Shown here in pieces: positions 34,365 through 43,875 of a stretch of 64,000 bases of DNA. Under the pieces are notes generated by a model. The model was not told the origin of the DNA, searched no databases, and saw only the letters and a list, made by a program, of their open reading frames with translations. A program made the position numbers and the translations under genes. The stretch's first letter is position 1. The number at the start of each line of letters is the position of its first letter. Source of the stretch: CAIKBL01 sp964555355 (GTDB lineage: Bacteria; Pseudomonadota; Gammaproteobacteria; Ga0077536); assembly GCA_964555355.1 (NCBI GenBank), contig CAZKRY010000011.1, forward strand, positions 124,001 through 188,000. The letters run 5' to 3'.

Positions 34365-35710
34365 CCAGTGCGCCGCTTCGCGTTTATGAACCAGCGCTGC
34401 CGCACCTGAGTCGGTTACTCGACCCACGGACCGTACGGCGAGTGTTGTTGCCAAGGCTTCTTCCCGCTGCGACCGCGGATGCCTATGCGATGCTCGATTG
34501 CACGATCGAACGCGTCAAGTATCACCCCGGGAAGAATTGCTTGGTCGTGTTCCGGTTTGACGATCGCGCAGGGCGTGCGCCGACTGCACGCGTCGCCTGC
34601 CGCACCTACGAGCGACACGGTGCACGCAGTCGCTTTGAAAAAGCGCGCGCTGCCGGCGGTGCCGCGCCGGATGTGTTACATCTGCCGGAAATTGAAGCAG
34701 TGGCGTGGGTGTTCCCGCATGACCGAAAACTACACCACCTGCCTCGTTTGCTCGACGCCACTTGGTTCAGCGGTAACGTGTTGCCGGCGTTGCAACCAAT
34801 GCTCGCGCAACCGACGAACCCGGCGCAGGTTTCATTGCAGCTCGCGCATTACGTCCCGGAACACACCGGCAGTGTACGCGTCGAGTTGCAATGGCCGCAC
34901 GCGCCGTGCAGCCAAACGATTTACGGCAAGACTTATTACGATGATCGGGGTGAGGAGGCGGCCCGCCTGCAGCGCGAGATCTACCGCGCGCTCGCTTCGC
35001 ATCCCGATCTTGCAGTGCCGTGCCCACTGCATTACGAACGCGCCACGCGTACATTTTGGCAAGCCGCAGTTCCGGGCCACCCAGCGCCGGCGTGGTGCGG
35101 TTTAGCCGAAGCCGAGCGCGCCAAAATATTGCGAGGCCTGACGGCCTTTCATTCTTTGCGGATCGCTGAGGCGCCACCGCGGACGCTCGTCGACCTTGAC
35201 CTCGCCTTGCACACGGCGGTGAACTTGATAAGTCGTGCACTTCCCGGGGTTCGCGCGTTGGTCTCGCAAATCGTGCCGCTGCTCGCGTCGCGCTTACCGA
35301 TCCTGTATGCGCACGATGCGCGCGCCACACTGCACGGCGATCTTCACCCGGGTAATCTCCTCATTGACGATGCGCGACTTAACCTCATCGATCTCGACAG
35401 CGTGCAAACCGGGCCCGCCGCACTGGACCTCGGCAGTTATGTGGCGAGTGAGCTATACCGTGCACTGCTCGCCGCGCGCGTCGGCGCAAGCGCAGGAGAA
35501 TTGGTGGCGCAGATCGCGCAGGCCTATAACGCCGCGCACGCCGCGCCAATATCCCGCGATGCACTCGCAATCGGCACAGCCTTCGCTTTGGTGACTGAGC
35601 GTGCGCGACGCTGTATCACGCGCTTAAAACCCGGGCGCCTCGAACTTACCGAGGAGCTGTTAGCGATTGCATGCTCCCTCGTCGGCACAGTCTGCGAGGC
35701 CGCGGCATGA
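34361..35710 (+). CDS. APH-fold kinase 1 (aminoglycoside/sugar phosphotransferase family)
   Basis: A 449-residue protein with the phosphotransferase catalytic loop HGDLHPGNLLIDD near 324-336 and metal-binding IDLDSV near 343-348, both intact. The N-terminal part contains a Lys-rich strand (YGKTYYDD). In this context it is more likely to phosphorylate a sugar or a precursor than an antibiotic. It overlaps its neighbours by four bases on both sides. Confidence 0.8.
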   Translation: MTSAPLRVYEPALPHLSRLLDPRTVRRVLLPRLLPAATADAYAMLDCTIERVKYHPGKNCLVVFRFDDRAGRAPTARVACRTYERHGARSRFEKARAAGGAAPDVLHLPEIEAVAWVFPHDRKLHHLPRLLDATWFSGNVLPALQPMLAQPTNPAQVSLQLAHYVPEHTGSVRVELQWPHAPCSQTIYGKTYYDDRGEEAARLQREIYRALASHPDLAVPCPLHYERATRTFWQAAVPGHPAPAWCGLAEAERAKILRGLTAFHSLRIAEAPPRTLVDLDLALHTAVNLISRALPGVRALVSQIVPLLASRLPILYAHDARATLHGDLHPGNLLIDDARLNLIDLDSVQTGPAALDLGSYVASELYRALLAARVGASAGELVAQIAQAYNAAHAAPISRDALAIGTAFALVTERARRCITRLKPGRLELTEELLAIACSLVGTVCEAAA

Positions 35711-36339
35711 CGGCGCTCATCTATCTTCTACGGCATGGCGCGAGTCTGTGGAATCGGGATAAGCGCATCACCGGACAATGCGATCCGCCGTTGGCGGAGG
35801 AAGGACACTCACAGGCGCGAAACCTCGCGATAGCGCTCGCGGAAGAGTCGCTGGGTGCGATTTTCGCGAGCCACCTCACGCGCAGCGTGGCGACCGCCGC
35901 ACCGTTGGCCGAGCTGCGCGGGCTCGCGATCAATCAGGAAGCCGCACTCAATGAACGACACTTCGGTGCACTCGAGGGGCGTTATCGCGATCCGCGCGAT
36001 CCTGAAGCAGCGGCGCTGTGGGGAGCGCTTGCGCAGGCCTCGGCCGACACGGCGCCGCCCGGCGGCGAAAGCTTTAACACGCTGTTGGCGCGGGTGCGCG
36101 AAGCCGCCGATCGCGTTTTTGTCGCCGCGCGACATGCACCGGTGGTGGTCGTTGGCCATCGCCATACCAACCGGGCCTTGCTCTGTCATTGGTTGGGCTG
36201 GTCGTTCGAACAGGCGCGCGGCGCGGGCATGCGTCACCACTTTGTGTATCGACTGGAATTGGGCGGTACGCGGCGCGTGCAAACCATATCACTGCGCCCG
36301 CGGGAAGTTGGCCGGATGCGCACAGGTCTTTGGTTATGA
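35707..36339 (+). CDS. Histidine phosphatase (phosphoglycerate mutase-like)
   Basis: A 210-residue phosphatase: LLRHGAS near 6-12 (nucleophile His), ALNERHFGALEGR with the acid Glu, and the second His in VVVGHRHTNRALL. It removes phosphate from a small phosphorylated molecule, plausibly the product of the neighbouring APH-like kinases or a sugar-1-phosphate. The true start at 35707 gives an ATGA overlap with the kinase gene; longer frames are artefacts. Confidence 0.83.
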   Translation: MTALIYLLRHGASLWNRDKRITGQCDPPLAEEGHSQARNLAIALAEESLGAIFASHLTRSVATAAPLAELRGLAINQEAALNERHFGALEGRYRDPRDPEAAALWGALAQASADTAPPGGESFNTLLARVREAADRVFVAARHAPVVVVGHRHTNRALLCHWLGWSFEQARGAGMRHHFVYRLELGGTRRVQTISLRPREVGRMRTGLWL

Positions 36340-38099
36340 GCGACACCCCATCGCCTGCGCTGAGCGGTGATCAACTATTGCGCACGGCACTATGGCGCGA
36401 GCGCAAACTACTCTGCGCGGCGTACGCCGCGGCATTGATTGCCGTGGCCTGTGTAGTGGTGGCGCCTTGGCCACTGAAAATAATTATCGACGGCGTATTG
36501 GGCACTGCGCCGTTGCCGGGCTGGCTCACGCGCACGGGCCTTTCATCGACACTGACGATTGCCGTGCTCGGCGGCGCCGGCGCACTCGCCGGTATCATCG
36601 CCGCGATTGCCGGCGCCCAGGAGAAGAATCTCAATGCTTTGGTGCGCGAACGCGCAACACTCGAAGTGCGCGATACGTTACTAGCGCACTTGCAAACCCT
36701 GTCGTTGAATTCCGATCCGGCCGCGCGCAATGGCGAACTCGCCATGCGCATCATGGATGACGTGCAACAAGTCGTACGGCTGTGGACCAAGACCGCGCCG
36801 ATGGTCGCGCGCCATGCCGGTGTGACGTTGAGCTTGCTGTGCGTCATGTGGTCTCTCGATCCGCGACTCGGTTTAACCGGGATCGCGACGATTGGCATCT
36901 TGCTCGCCATCACGCGGCTGCACGCTCGCTCGCTGCAGCGCGCGGCGCACGACAAACGCACGCAGGAAGGCGAGGTGGCCGGTCTTACCCAGGAATTGAT
37001 TCGTGGACTGGCGAATGTCCAAACTCCACAGGCGGCCGCTGCCATGCGCGCGGACTTTCGACAACGCAATGTCGCAAGTCTCGAGGCCGGGGTGCGCGAG
37101 AACCAGACGGCGGTCGCGATGGAGCGAACCATGCAGATCGCCAACGCGTTGGCGATGGCCGCGGTGACTGGATTCGGGGCTTGGTTGGTGTTGCAACGGC
37201 TAGTTTCACTCGGCGAGTTGACAGTGTTTCTGACGTACATGACGCAATTACTAAAACCGGTAGAGAAGGTCAACGAACTTGCGTCCAACACCAGCCGCGC
37301 GTTGGTGCGCGCGGCGCGCGTGCACGAATTGCTGCAGCGTGCGCCGGCGGTGCTCGAGACGACAACGCCGCTTGCGCTCGCCGCGCCGGTCGGCGTTATT
37401 GAAGCGCGTGGCGTCACCTTCAGCTATCCGGCGAGTGCCGCGCAGCCGGCCGTGCGTTTGCTCGACAACATTAATGTGCGTTTTGCACCGGGCGCGTTAC
37501 ATGTCATTGGCGGCGCCAGCGGGAGTGGCAAGACCACTTTTTTTCGTTTGCTGACGCGCACGTTCGATCCGGTCGCAGGCGAACTTTACTTTGACGATAT
37601 CGCGTACCGCGCGCTTGGCTTACGCGATCTTCGACGCCAAGTCTTGTTCATTGCGCAAGTGACTCATGTGTTTGCCGGCACGCTTCGACAGGCGGTGACG
37701 CCCCCTGGCCAGACGCTGGCGGATGCGGACTTATTAGACGCGTTAGACCAGGTCGCGCTCGCGGGCTTTGTCGGCGGTTTGGCGCAAGGGCTGGATACCG
37801 TCCTCGGCGAAGACGCCGCCAATCTGTCCGGTGGCCAGCGCACTCGGCTCGCTATCGCACGCGCGATCCTTAGCGAGTGCCGGGTGCTGTTATTCGATGA
37901 ACCGCTCGCGAACATCGATGCGCTGTCGCAACGTGTCATCGTGCAAGCGCTGGAAACGCTCGCGCGCGAACGGACATGTCTTGTCGTCAGCCATCAAGTA
38001 TCTGCGTTTTCGCGCAATGTCCGCTGGTACCAACTGACGCAACACTCACTGCATGAATTGGATGCACCGCCCCCTCGCGATGTCGGGCGATTGTCATGA
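36336..38099 (+). CDS. ABC exporter half-transporter (fused membrane and ATPase domains)
   Basis: A 587-residue type IV ABC exporter. Membrane segments lie at about 25-45, 70-95, 155-200 and 265-300; the ATPase domain carries Walker A GGASGSGKTT at 392-401, signature LSGGQ at 497-501, Walker B VLLFDE at 517-522 and H-loop His553. It would work as a homodimer that moves a lipid-linked sugar or oligosaccharide across the inner membrane, like MsbA-type flippases. It is coupled to both neighbours by ATGA overlaps. Confidence 0.88.
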   Translation: MSDTPSPALSGDQLLRTALWRERKLLCAAYAAALIAVACVVVAPWPLKIIIDGVLGTAPLPGWLTRTGLSSTLTIAVLGGAGALAGIIAAIAGAQEKNLNALVRERATLEVRDTLLAHLQTLSLNSDPAARNGELAMRIMDDVQQVVRLWTKTAPMVARHAGVTLSLLCVMWSLDPRLGLTGIATIGILLAITRLHARSLQRAAHDKRTQEGEVAGLTQELIRGLANVQTPQAAAAMRADFRQRNVASLEAGVRENQTAVAMERTMQIANALAMAAVTGFGAWLVLQRLVSLGELTVFLTYMTQLLKPVEKVNELASNTSRALVRAARVHELLQRAPAVLETTTPLALAAPVGVIEARGVTFSYPASAAQPAVRLLDNINVRFAPGALHVIGGASGSGKTTFFRLLTRTFDPVAGELYFDDIAYRALGLRDLRRQVLFIAQVTHVFAGTLRQAVTPPGQTLADADLLDALDQVALAGFVGGLAQGLDTVLGEDAANLSGGQRTRLAIARAILSECRVLLFDEPLANIDALSQRVIVQALETLARERTCLVVSHQVSAFSRNVRWYQLTQHSLHELDAPPPRDVGRLS

Positions 38100-39256
38100 C
38101 GATCGCGATACCGATCCCATTGGCGGATGTTTCGAGTGTGCGCGACTGGTTGAATGGCGCGCTTGATCCGGTGGCGGCTATTCTCGCCGCCCAGTTCCCT
38201 GACTTAGCCGCCGGCTGGCGCCGCACCTTTGTGCGTTATCACCCGGACCACGCGAGCGGTTGCACGTTGCTCTACCAAACCGGCAGCGCCGATCCCAATC
38301 TATTAGTCGCGGTCGAAGTGGCCTGCGCGCCATCGAACGCCGCGAACGCGTCGCTCGTGCTGCGGCGGTTCCCCGCCGATCCCGCGCTGCCGACTTTGTC
38401 GGAAGTGTGGCGTAGCGTGTCCAATGCACGGGTAGTGCGTTATCGGCCGGGTCACCGCTGCACGCTGGAGTCTCGCACGAACGATGCCCATTTCTTTATC
38501 AAAGTGTTTGGCGCGCCGCTAGGATGGCCCATCCACTGTCATGGCGAACGACTTTGGCAGGCGTCTCGCGTAGGCGAGCTTGGCTTCGCCGTGCCGCGAC
38601 CGGGCTACTGGGACGCCGGGCTCAGCGCCTTATGGCAACACGCGCTTTTGGGTGCGCCGCTCGGCGCGCGCTTGTTAAGCGCGGATGGATTGTTGCTTGC
38701 GGCGCGACTTGGGCATGCCGCGGCGACGCTGCCTGCTTCAAACGTGCGGTTCGAAACAAACTTCAGTGCAGCGGATCAGCAACGGCGCACCGCGCGCTAC
38801 GTCGAGGAATTGTGTGTGCGTTTGCCGACGCACACGCGAATGCTCGATATGTTAATGGCGCAATTGGCGAAAGTCGCTCAACGTCCAGTATCACCACCCC
38901 GCCCGATCCATGGCGCGCTCCATTCTCATCAGTGGCTAGAAGCCGATGGTCGGCTAGGCCTGGTTGACTTCGATAGGTTATGCATGGGTGAGCCCGAACT
39001 CGACGTTGCGACCTTTGCGACCGAACTCGCCTATGAACGCGACGCGGCGCATGCGCCAGCCGCATTGGTTGCGACCTTTCGCGAAGCCTATGCCGAGCGC
39101 GCCGGTGCGCTTGATCCGGCGCGGCTTGCGTTCTACGCGGCGCATAAGCATCTTGCCAAGGCGTTGAAGTGTGTGCGCGGCGTGCGCGCCGATGCCGAAC
39201 GTCGCGCCATACGTGCCCTCGACAACGCAAGGCAAGCGGTTGAGGAATGCACATGA
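38096..39256 (+). CDS. APH-fold kinase 2, degenerate catalytic loop
   Basis: A 386-residue relative of the phosphotransferase family. The catalytic loop reads IHGALHSHQWLE at 271-282, so the essential Asp of HGD is Ala274 and the usual Asn is Gln, while the metal motif LVDFDRL near 287 remains. It may be a pseudokinase, a regulator of kinase 1, or use a different mechanism. The ATGA overlap and operon position match its neighbours. Confidence 0.75.
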   Translation: MTIAIPIPLADVSSVRDWLNGALDPVAAILAAQFPDLAAGWRRTFVRYHPDHASGCTLLYQTGSADPNLLVAVEVACAPSNAANASLVLRRFPADPALPTLSEVWRSVSNARVVRYRPGHRCTLESRTNDAHFFIKVFGAPLGWPIHCHGERLWQASRVGELGFAVPRPGYWDAGLSALWQHALLGAPLGARLLSADGLLLAARLGHAAATLPASNVRFETNFSAADQQRRTARYVEELCVRLPTHTRMLDMLMAQLAKVAQRPVSPPRPIHGALHSHQWLEADGRLGLVDFDRLCMGEPELDVATFATELAYERDAAHAPAALVATFREAYAERAGALDPARLAFYAAHKHLAKALKCVRGVRADAERRAIRALDNARQAVEECT

Positions 39257-40419
39257 GTTCACGGCCGCGCGCGTTACTCTACTGTCAACATTCGGTGGGG
39301 ATTGGGCATTTAATGCGCTTTGTGCGCATCATCGATGCGCTGCGCCATACGTTTGATATCACGCTAGTGAGCGGTGGTCATTGGCCGGCGTCGTTGACGT
39401 TGCCGGCGGAAGTCGACTGCGTCCAGTTGCCGCCGTTGCGCACGCATGACTACGCATTGCACAGCGATGGAGAAGCGCTCAGCGCCGTGCGCTTAGCGCG
39501 CCGGCGGCAATTGCTCGCACTGGTGCGCGGCTTGCGGCCGGCGGTGTTTCTCATTGAGCTCTATCCGTTCGGGCGCAAGAAGTTTGCCTTTGAATTGCTG
39601 CCGGCGCTGATTGCCGCGCGGCGTTGCGCGCCCGCGCCTGTGGTGTTGTGCAGCTTGCGCGATATTTTGGTCGACACGCGGCCCGATCAACCGCGCCACG
39701 ACGCGCGCGCCGCGCGTCTCATGAATCGTTATTTTGACGGCGCGCTAGTCCATGCCGATCCGGCATTCATGCGGCTTGAAGATTCTTTTCGCCCGCGCGA
39801 AGCACTCCGAGTCCCGGTGTGGTACACCGGCTTTGTCGCGCCGTCGCCGCCGGTTGATCTGCCTTTCAGCGCGCGCGATAACACACTAGTTGTATCCGCG
39901 GGCGGTGGTCGCGTTGGCGCGGAATTATTGTCCGCCACGCTTGCTGCATATCACGCTTGGCAGGGACCGCGGCCGCGTCTAAAGCTGATCGCGGGTCCGC
40001 TCGCAGATCCGACCGTGCGTGACGCACTCAGCGCCGCCGCGCGTCAGCAAGGGGATATCGAGGTGTTGTCCGCGGTGCCCAACCTCGCGTTGGAATTGTC
40101 CCGTGCGCGTTATTCTGTGAGCCAGGCAGGCTACAACACGGTCATGGATGTGCTGGTCAGCGGCGTGCGTGGTTTGCTGGTGCCGTATGCGGAAGGTCGC
40201 GAAAACGAACAACTACGGCGGGCGCAACGGCTGGCGGCGTTGGGCCTCGCGCGACATGTCGCGAGCGAAGACGCACTAACACCCGCGTTTGGATCAACGC
40301 TGCGTTCACTGGCAACCTTTGAGCCCAAGTCGCACGGCTACGCGTTGGATGGAGCGGCGCGTACGAAGGCGCTTATCGCCGAGTTAGTGGCCGGCCGCCG
40401 TACCCGCGCGGTGGCTTGA
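39253..40419 (+). CDS. MurG-like (GT28-type) glycosyltransferase 2
   Basis: A 388-residue GT-B protein: N-terminal YCQHSVGIGHLMRFVRII near 11-28 and donor-site VSQAGYNTVMDVLVSGVRGLLVP near 290, with EGRENEQLRRAQRLA like the first MurG-like gene (ERPVQEQLVRAQ). The two share organisation, so this is a second member of that family in the same operon. The start at 39253 keeps the ATGA overlap; the ATG at 39247 is an alternative. Encodes a cytoplasmic-face glycosyl transfer step. Confidence 0.8.
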   Translation: MSSRPRALLYCQHSVGIGHLMRFVRIIDALRHTFDITLVSGGHWPASLTLPAEVDCVQLPPLRTHDYALHSDGEALSAVRLARRRQLLALVRGLRPAVFLIELYPFGRKKFAFELLPALIAARRCAPAPVVLCSLRDILVDTRPDQPRHDARAARLMNRYFDGALVHADPAFMRLEDSFRPREALRVPVWYTGFVAPSPPVDLPFSARDNTLVVSAGGGRVGAELLSATLAAYHAWQGPRPRLKLIAGPLADPTVRDALSAAARQQGDIEVLSAVPNLALELSRARYSVSQAGYNTVMDVLVSGVRGLLVPYAEGRENEQLRRAQRLAALGLARHVASEDALTPAFGSTLRSLATFEPKSHGYALDGAARTKALIAELVAGRRTRAVA

Positions 40420-40421
40420 AG

Positions 40422-41150
40422 ATGGCAACGCCGGCCGAACTATTACACGCACAGCTCGCGCAATTACCGGCGCGGGTGCAGGTGTTTTGCCGCGACGACG
40501 ACGCCGGATGGGCAGACGAACGATTGTTCGCGCTGATCGACACTTTTATCGACGGCGAGACGCCGCTCGATCTCGCCGTCATCCCGGACGCGCTGAGCGG
40601 AGAACTGGCGGCGGCGCTGCGCTTGAATCTGCAAGCCGCGCCCGCCCTTTTGAGCGTGCATCAGCACGGGTTTAGTCACACCAATCACGAACGCAGTGGG
40701 CGCAAATGCGAATTTGGTGCCGCGCGCTCGCGTGCTCAGCAGGCGCACGATATTGCGCAGGGTGCGGCGTTATTGCGCGAGCAACTGAATGGGTGGGTGG
40801 CGCCGATCTTCACCCCGCCGTGGAATCGCCATGCCGGCGAGACGTGCGCCGTTTTGGTAGAGCAAGGGTTCCGCGCGATCTCGACCGATCGCGTCTCACC
40901 TAACCTGTCGCCGGCTTTGCGCCAACTCGCAGTACGTCTTGATTGGTCACGCCTGCGGCGCAGGCCGCACGAGGATTCGGTTGTCGGCGCGGCGCTCAGC
41001 GACGCTTTCAAAAGCGGCGCGCCGCTCGGTATCATGTTCCACCATGCCGACTACAACAACGAAGAGCTGCGGACTATCCGGGATTTCCTGGCAGTACTGC
41101 GTGGCCATTCCAAGGTTCAACTCACCCTCATGCGGAACCTTCTCTACTAA
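40422..41150 (+). CDS. Polysaccharide deacetylase-like protein (DUF2334-type)
   Basis: A 242-residue protein of the NodB/deacetylase superfamily: CRDDDAG near 22-28 (first Asp motif), HQHGFSHTNHER near 80-91 (His metal ligands) and FTPPWNRH near 125-132. It would remove acetyl groups from amino sugars in the polymer or its precursor. It has no signal peptide. The start could also be TTG 40416. No overlap with the next gene. Confidence 0.8.
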   Translation: MATPAELLHAQLAQLPARVQVFCRDDDAGWADERLFALIDTFIDGETPLDLAVIPDALSGELAAALRLNLQAAPALLSVHQHGFSHTNHERSGRKCEFGAARSRAQQAHDIAQGAALLREQLNGWVAPIFTPPWNRHAGETCAVLVEQGFRAISTDRVSPNLSPALRQLAVRLDWSRLRRRPHEDSVVGAALSDAFKSGAPLGIMFHHADYNNEELRTIRDFLAVLRGHSKVQLTLMRNLLY

Positions 41151-41179
41151 TTCCAAGTTGGCCCGGACGGAAATTTTTT

Positions 41180-42652
41180 ATGTCACGCATGAGAGCTGTC
41201 GTTTCGAGCGCGCTGATTGGCGCCTGTCTGCAGGTAAGCGCCGCCGATGATCCGCATTCTCGTGGGGTTTTAAAAGGCGACGACGACGCCCCCACCGGAT
41301 TCTTTCCGGTTGAACAGGACGACCTGCGTCCCACCGATCAATTCCACACGCAAGTGTTTGGCCGCGAACTCACCATCGGCGGCGAGCTCGAGTTTGCGCC
41401 CGATTGGGAACTCGCGCCCGAGCTTACCGACGGCGAAGAAGACGATGTCATGACGGGCGAGGAGAAAGCCGCGCTCGAGTTCCTTTATCGGTGGTCGGAT
41501 CGCACACTGTTATTCATCGAGACCGAAGTATTCGACGAAGACACTTGGTTTGCCGACAACCGCCGTGATCGCGATAGCGTGTTCGGACTCACCCGCAAAC
41601 AACATTGGATCTTTTGGCAAAACCTGGGGGGCACGCCGTTCAGCCTGCAGCTTGGCAGACAGAACATCGCGGAGAAACGTGAATGGTGGTGGGATGATGA
41701 ACTCGATGGCGCGCGCCTGTATTACGACTTGGGCATGCTGCACGCCGAAGTCATGGTGGCGGAAGAAATGGGGGCGGTGGATACGACGACCGGTTTTGAT
41801 CCGCGTGATCGCGATGTGTTGCGCGTGCTTGGTCAACTCAAATGGCAGTGGGCCGAGCGGCATCGCTTTGAAATGTTCTTTCTGGATGAAGCCGATCATT
41901 CGCGACAGGAAACGCAGGGCGCGCTCGTAGCCCAGGCCACGGCGGATGATCAAGATCGCGATCTGACGTGGTTTGGCGTGCGCCAATCAGGCAGCTTCAA
42001 AATCCCAAAGACCGGCCGCTTTTATTATTGGACCGATGCGGCACTCGTCTATGGCGAGGAAACCCAGTACGACTTTGATGAGATCGATGCGCGGCTCGCG
42101 GTAGTCGACGAGGCACTCACCGAAGAAGTCGCCGGCTGGGCGCTCGACACCGGTATCACTTGGCGCACCAAGTTACCGAACAAACCGACTGTAACTCTTG
42201 CAATTGCGGTCGGCTCTGGAGACGACTCTCCCGGCTCGGGCCGCAGCCACGCGTTCATCCAAACGGGTCTCAACGACAATAACGGTAAATTCCGTGGTGT
42301 CGATCGTTTCCGTTATTACGGTGAGTTTTTGCGCCCTGAATTATCGAATCTCGCGGTGTCCACCATTTCCTTCGGTACACCAATTATGGAAAACAGTTCC
42401 ATCGAACTGGTTTATCACGGCTATCGACAGCTTCATAAGAGCGATTTCCTACGCGACGCCAAAGTCGACCGCGATCCGACCGGTCTTGACCCGGATATTG
42501 GAGACGAAGTCGACCTCATCGTCGGAATCGAAGAATCCGCTCATTATGAGTTTGAATTCGTCGCCGGCGTCTTTCGCGCGGGTAATGCATTTGGTGACGA
42601 TGCGGGCGAAACGGCCGGCATCATCGCGCTAAAACTCAACTACAACTTCTAG
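41180..42652 (+). CDS. AlgE-like outer-membrane polysaccharide export porin
   Basis: A 490-residue protein with a signal peptide (SSALIGACLQVSA, cleavage near 21) and an 18-strand-like barrel pattern ending LKLNYNF with a terminal Phe. Regions such as LGRQNIAEKREWWWDDE and the DxD-rich loops match the alginate export (AlgE) family. It should let the polysaccharide out through the outer membrane. It follows the deacetylase by 29 bases and ends the operon; a repeat with a perfect palindrome (42712-42735) follows and may act as terminator. Confidence 0.85.
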   Translation: MSRMRAVVSSALIGACLQVSAADDPHSRGVLKGDDDAPTGFFPVEQDDLRPTDQFHTQVFGRELTIGGELEFAPDWELAPELTDGEEDDVMTGEEKAALEFLYRWSDRTLLFIETEVFDEDTWFADNRRDRDSVFGLTRKQHWIFWQNLGGTPFSLQLGRQNIAEKREWWWDDELDGARLYYDLGMLHAEVMVAEEMGAVDTTTGFDPRDRDVLRVLGQLKWQWAERHRFEMFFLDEADHSRQETQGALVAQATADDQDRDLTWFGVRQSGSFKIPKTGRFYYWTDAALVYGEETQYDFDEIDARLAVVDEALTEEVAGWALDTGITWRTKLPNKPTVTLAIAVGSGDDSPGSGRSHAFIQTGLNDNNGKFRGVDRFRYYGEFLRPELSNLAVSTISFGTPIMENSSIELVYHGYRQLHKSDFLRDAKVDRDPTGLDPDIGDEVDLIVGIEESAHYEFEFVAGVFRAGNAFGDDAGETAGIIALKLNYNF

Positions 42653-42710
42653 TAGTGAAATGCTTGTACGGTGATGAGTTCACCAGTATTGGCGCCGTCA
42701 AACAGCTTTA

Positions 42711-42746
42711 ACCCTCTCCCGCGCGCGGGAGAGGGCAGGGTGAGGG
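42711..42746. repeat. REP-like palindrome after the exopolysaccharide operon
   Basis: ccctctcccgcg followed by its exact reverse complement (42712-42735), then cagggtgaggg. Similar units lie at 45917-45945 and 53372-53482. It may also end transcription of the upstream operon. Confidence 0.7.
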
Positions 42747-42824
42747 CCTTCGCCCGCTAAACTCCCGCGTGCCGCGGCCGCTACGTTGTTTAACAAAACG
42801 ATAGCGCTGACCGAAGGAGCCCTC

Positions 42825-43802
42825 ATGGAAGCCATTGGCACATTGGCGTCACAGGGATTTAGTTTGCAGGCGATGATGCGTTACGGGCTGGCCGCCAATT
42901 CAGCCTCGCATTGCGCAGCTGGCCGTTGCGGCGAAAAAGAAGATGCACCTCAGGTTCCCGCGAACCCGACCGGTGTGACCTCCGTCAGCGCGGGGGCGAT
43001 GAGCTATCAGCGCAGTGAGCGCGCATCGCTTTTCATCACGACTCAAGAAGGTGATGTCGTCGAGCTCAAGATTAGAAACAAGGAGTCGTTGCAAGCCTCC
43101 GGTGCCATAGCTGAGCAAGAGGGAGAAACACTCAGCGAAGTCAACGTCAGCGCCAGTAGTTCTACCAAGGTATCGCTCAAGATAAAGGGCGACTTGAACG
43201 AAGCCGAGCGCACCGCCATCGCGGCTGTCATCGCGCAAGCCGGTGAGCTTGCCCAGGACTTTTTTGACGGTGGCGTAGCGGACGCATTTTCCGCGGCGGA
43301 GACGCTCAATGTCCATGCGAATCAACTTGCGAGCGTTGGGATGCGATTCAGTCTGCGCGAGCAATTCACTTATGCGCAGATTAGCCAAGCGAAACCGCTA
43401 CCCGCGCCGACTGCGCAAAACACTGAAGTGCCAAGTCCCATGAATCCGCCGCTGCCGATGCAAGGAGCACCCTCGGGTGCGGAAATTGAGAAGGTGAGTC
43501 AGCCAACCGCCGCGAGTGAGCCAATGGTGCCGGCCGCGCCTCCATCCGCTGAAGGGGCATTCGACTTAATCCGAGGATTTTTAACACGATTGATGGACAC
43601 CCTGGCCGCGCCTGCGGCAGAAGCGTCCACCGCGAAGATCGAATTATCGCTCAAGCTCAAACTCTTCCAGTCCGTGCTTGTGGCCGCGACGGAGGAGGCC
43701 CCGCAAGCAGCCACCTCGCCACCGCCGCTTTCACCTCTGGTGCCGGAAACGCTCGACGCACTAGCAGCCCAGCAAACCGCGCCGTTGCACTTAGTTAGTT
43801 AG
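42825..43802 (+). CDS. Unknown protein with Pro-rich linker
   Basis: A 325-residue protein with no enzyme domain recognised. Residues 60-165 are compact and mixed charged/hydrophobic, with the segment FFDGGVADAFSAAETLNVHANQLAS. A Pro- and Ala-rich linker (about 200-245) precedes a C-terminal helical part. GAAGGAG lies five bases before the ATG. No signal peptide; a cytoplasmic role is assumed. Confidence 0.6.
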   Translation: MEAIGTLASQGFSLQAMMRYGLAANSASHCAAGRCGEKEDAPQVPANPTGVTSVSAGAMSYQRSERASLFITTQEGDVVELKIRNKESLQASGAIAEQEGETLSEVNVSASSSTKVSLKIKGDLNEAERTAIAAVIAQAGELAQDFFDGGVADAFSAAETLNVHANQLASVGMRFSLREQFTYAQISQAKPLPAPTAQNTEVPSPMNPPLPMQGAPSGAEIEKVSQPTAASEPMVPAAPPSAEGAFDLIRGFLTRLMDTLAAPAAEASTAKIELSLKLKLFQSVLVAATEEAPQAATSPPPLSPLVPETLDALAAQQTAPLHLVS

Positions 43803-43875
43803 ATCGCGAACCCGCTTGCGGCGGTCACCATCCGCCGCTTACTCTGCGATGGGTTTTCTGTCGCAGGGAATGACC

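Noticed and set aside
42661..42785. A CRISPR-like cluster of palindromes
   Set aside because: The palindromic units (42711, 45917, 53372) are single and scattered, without regular spacers.
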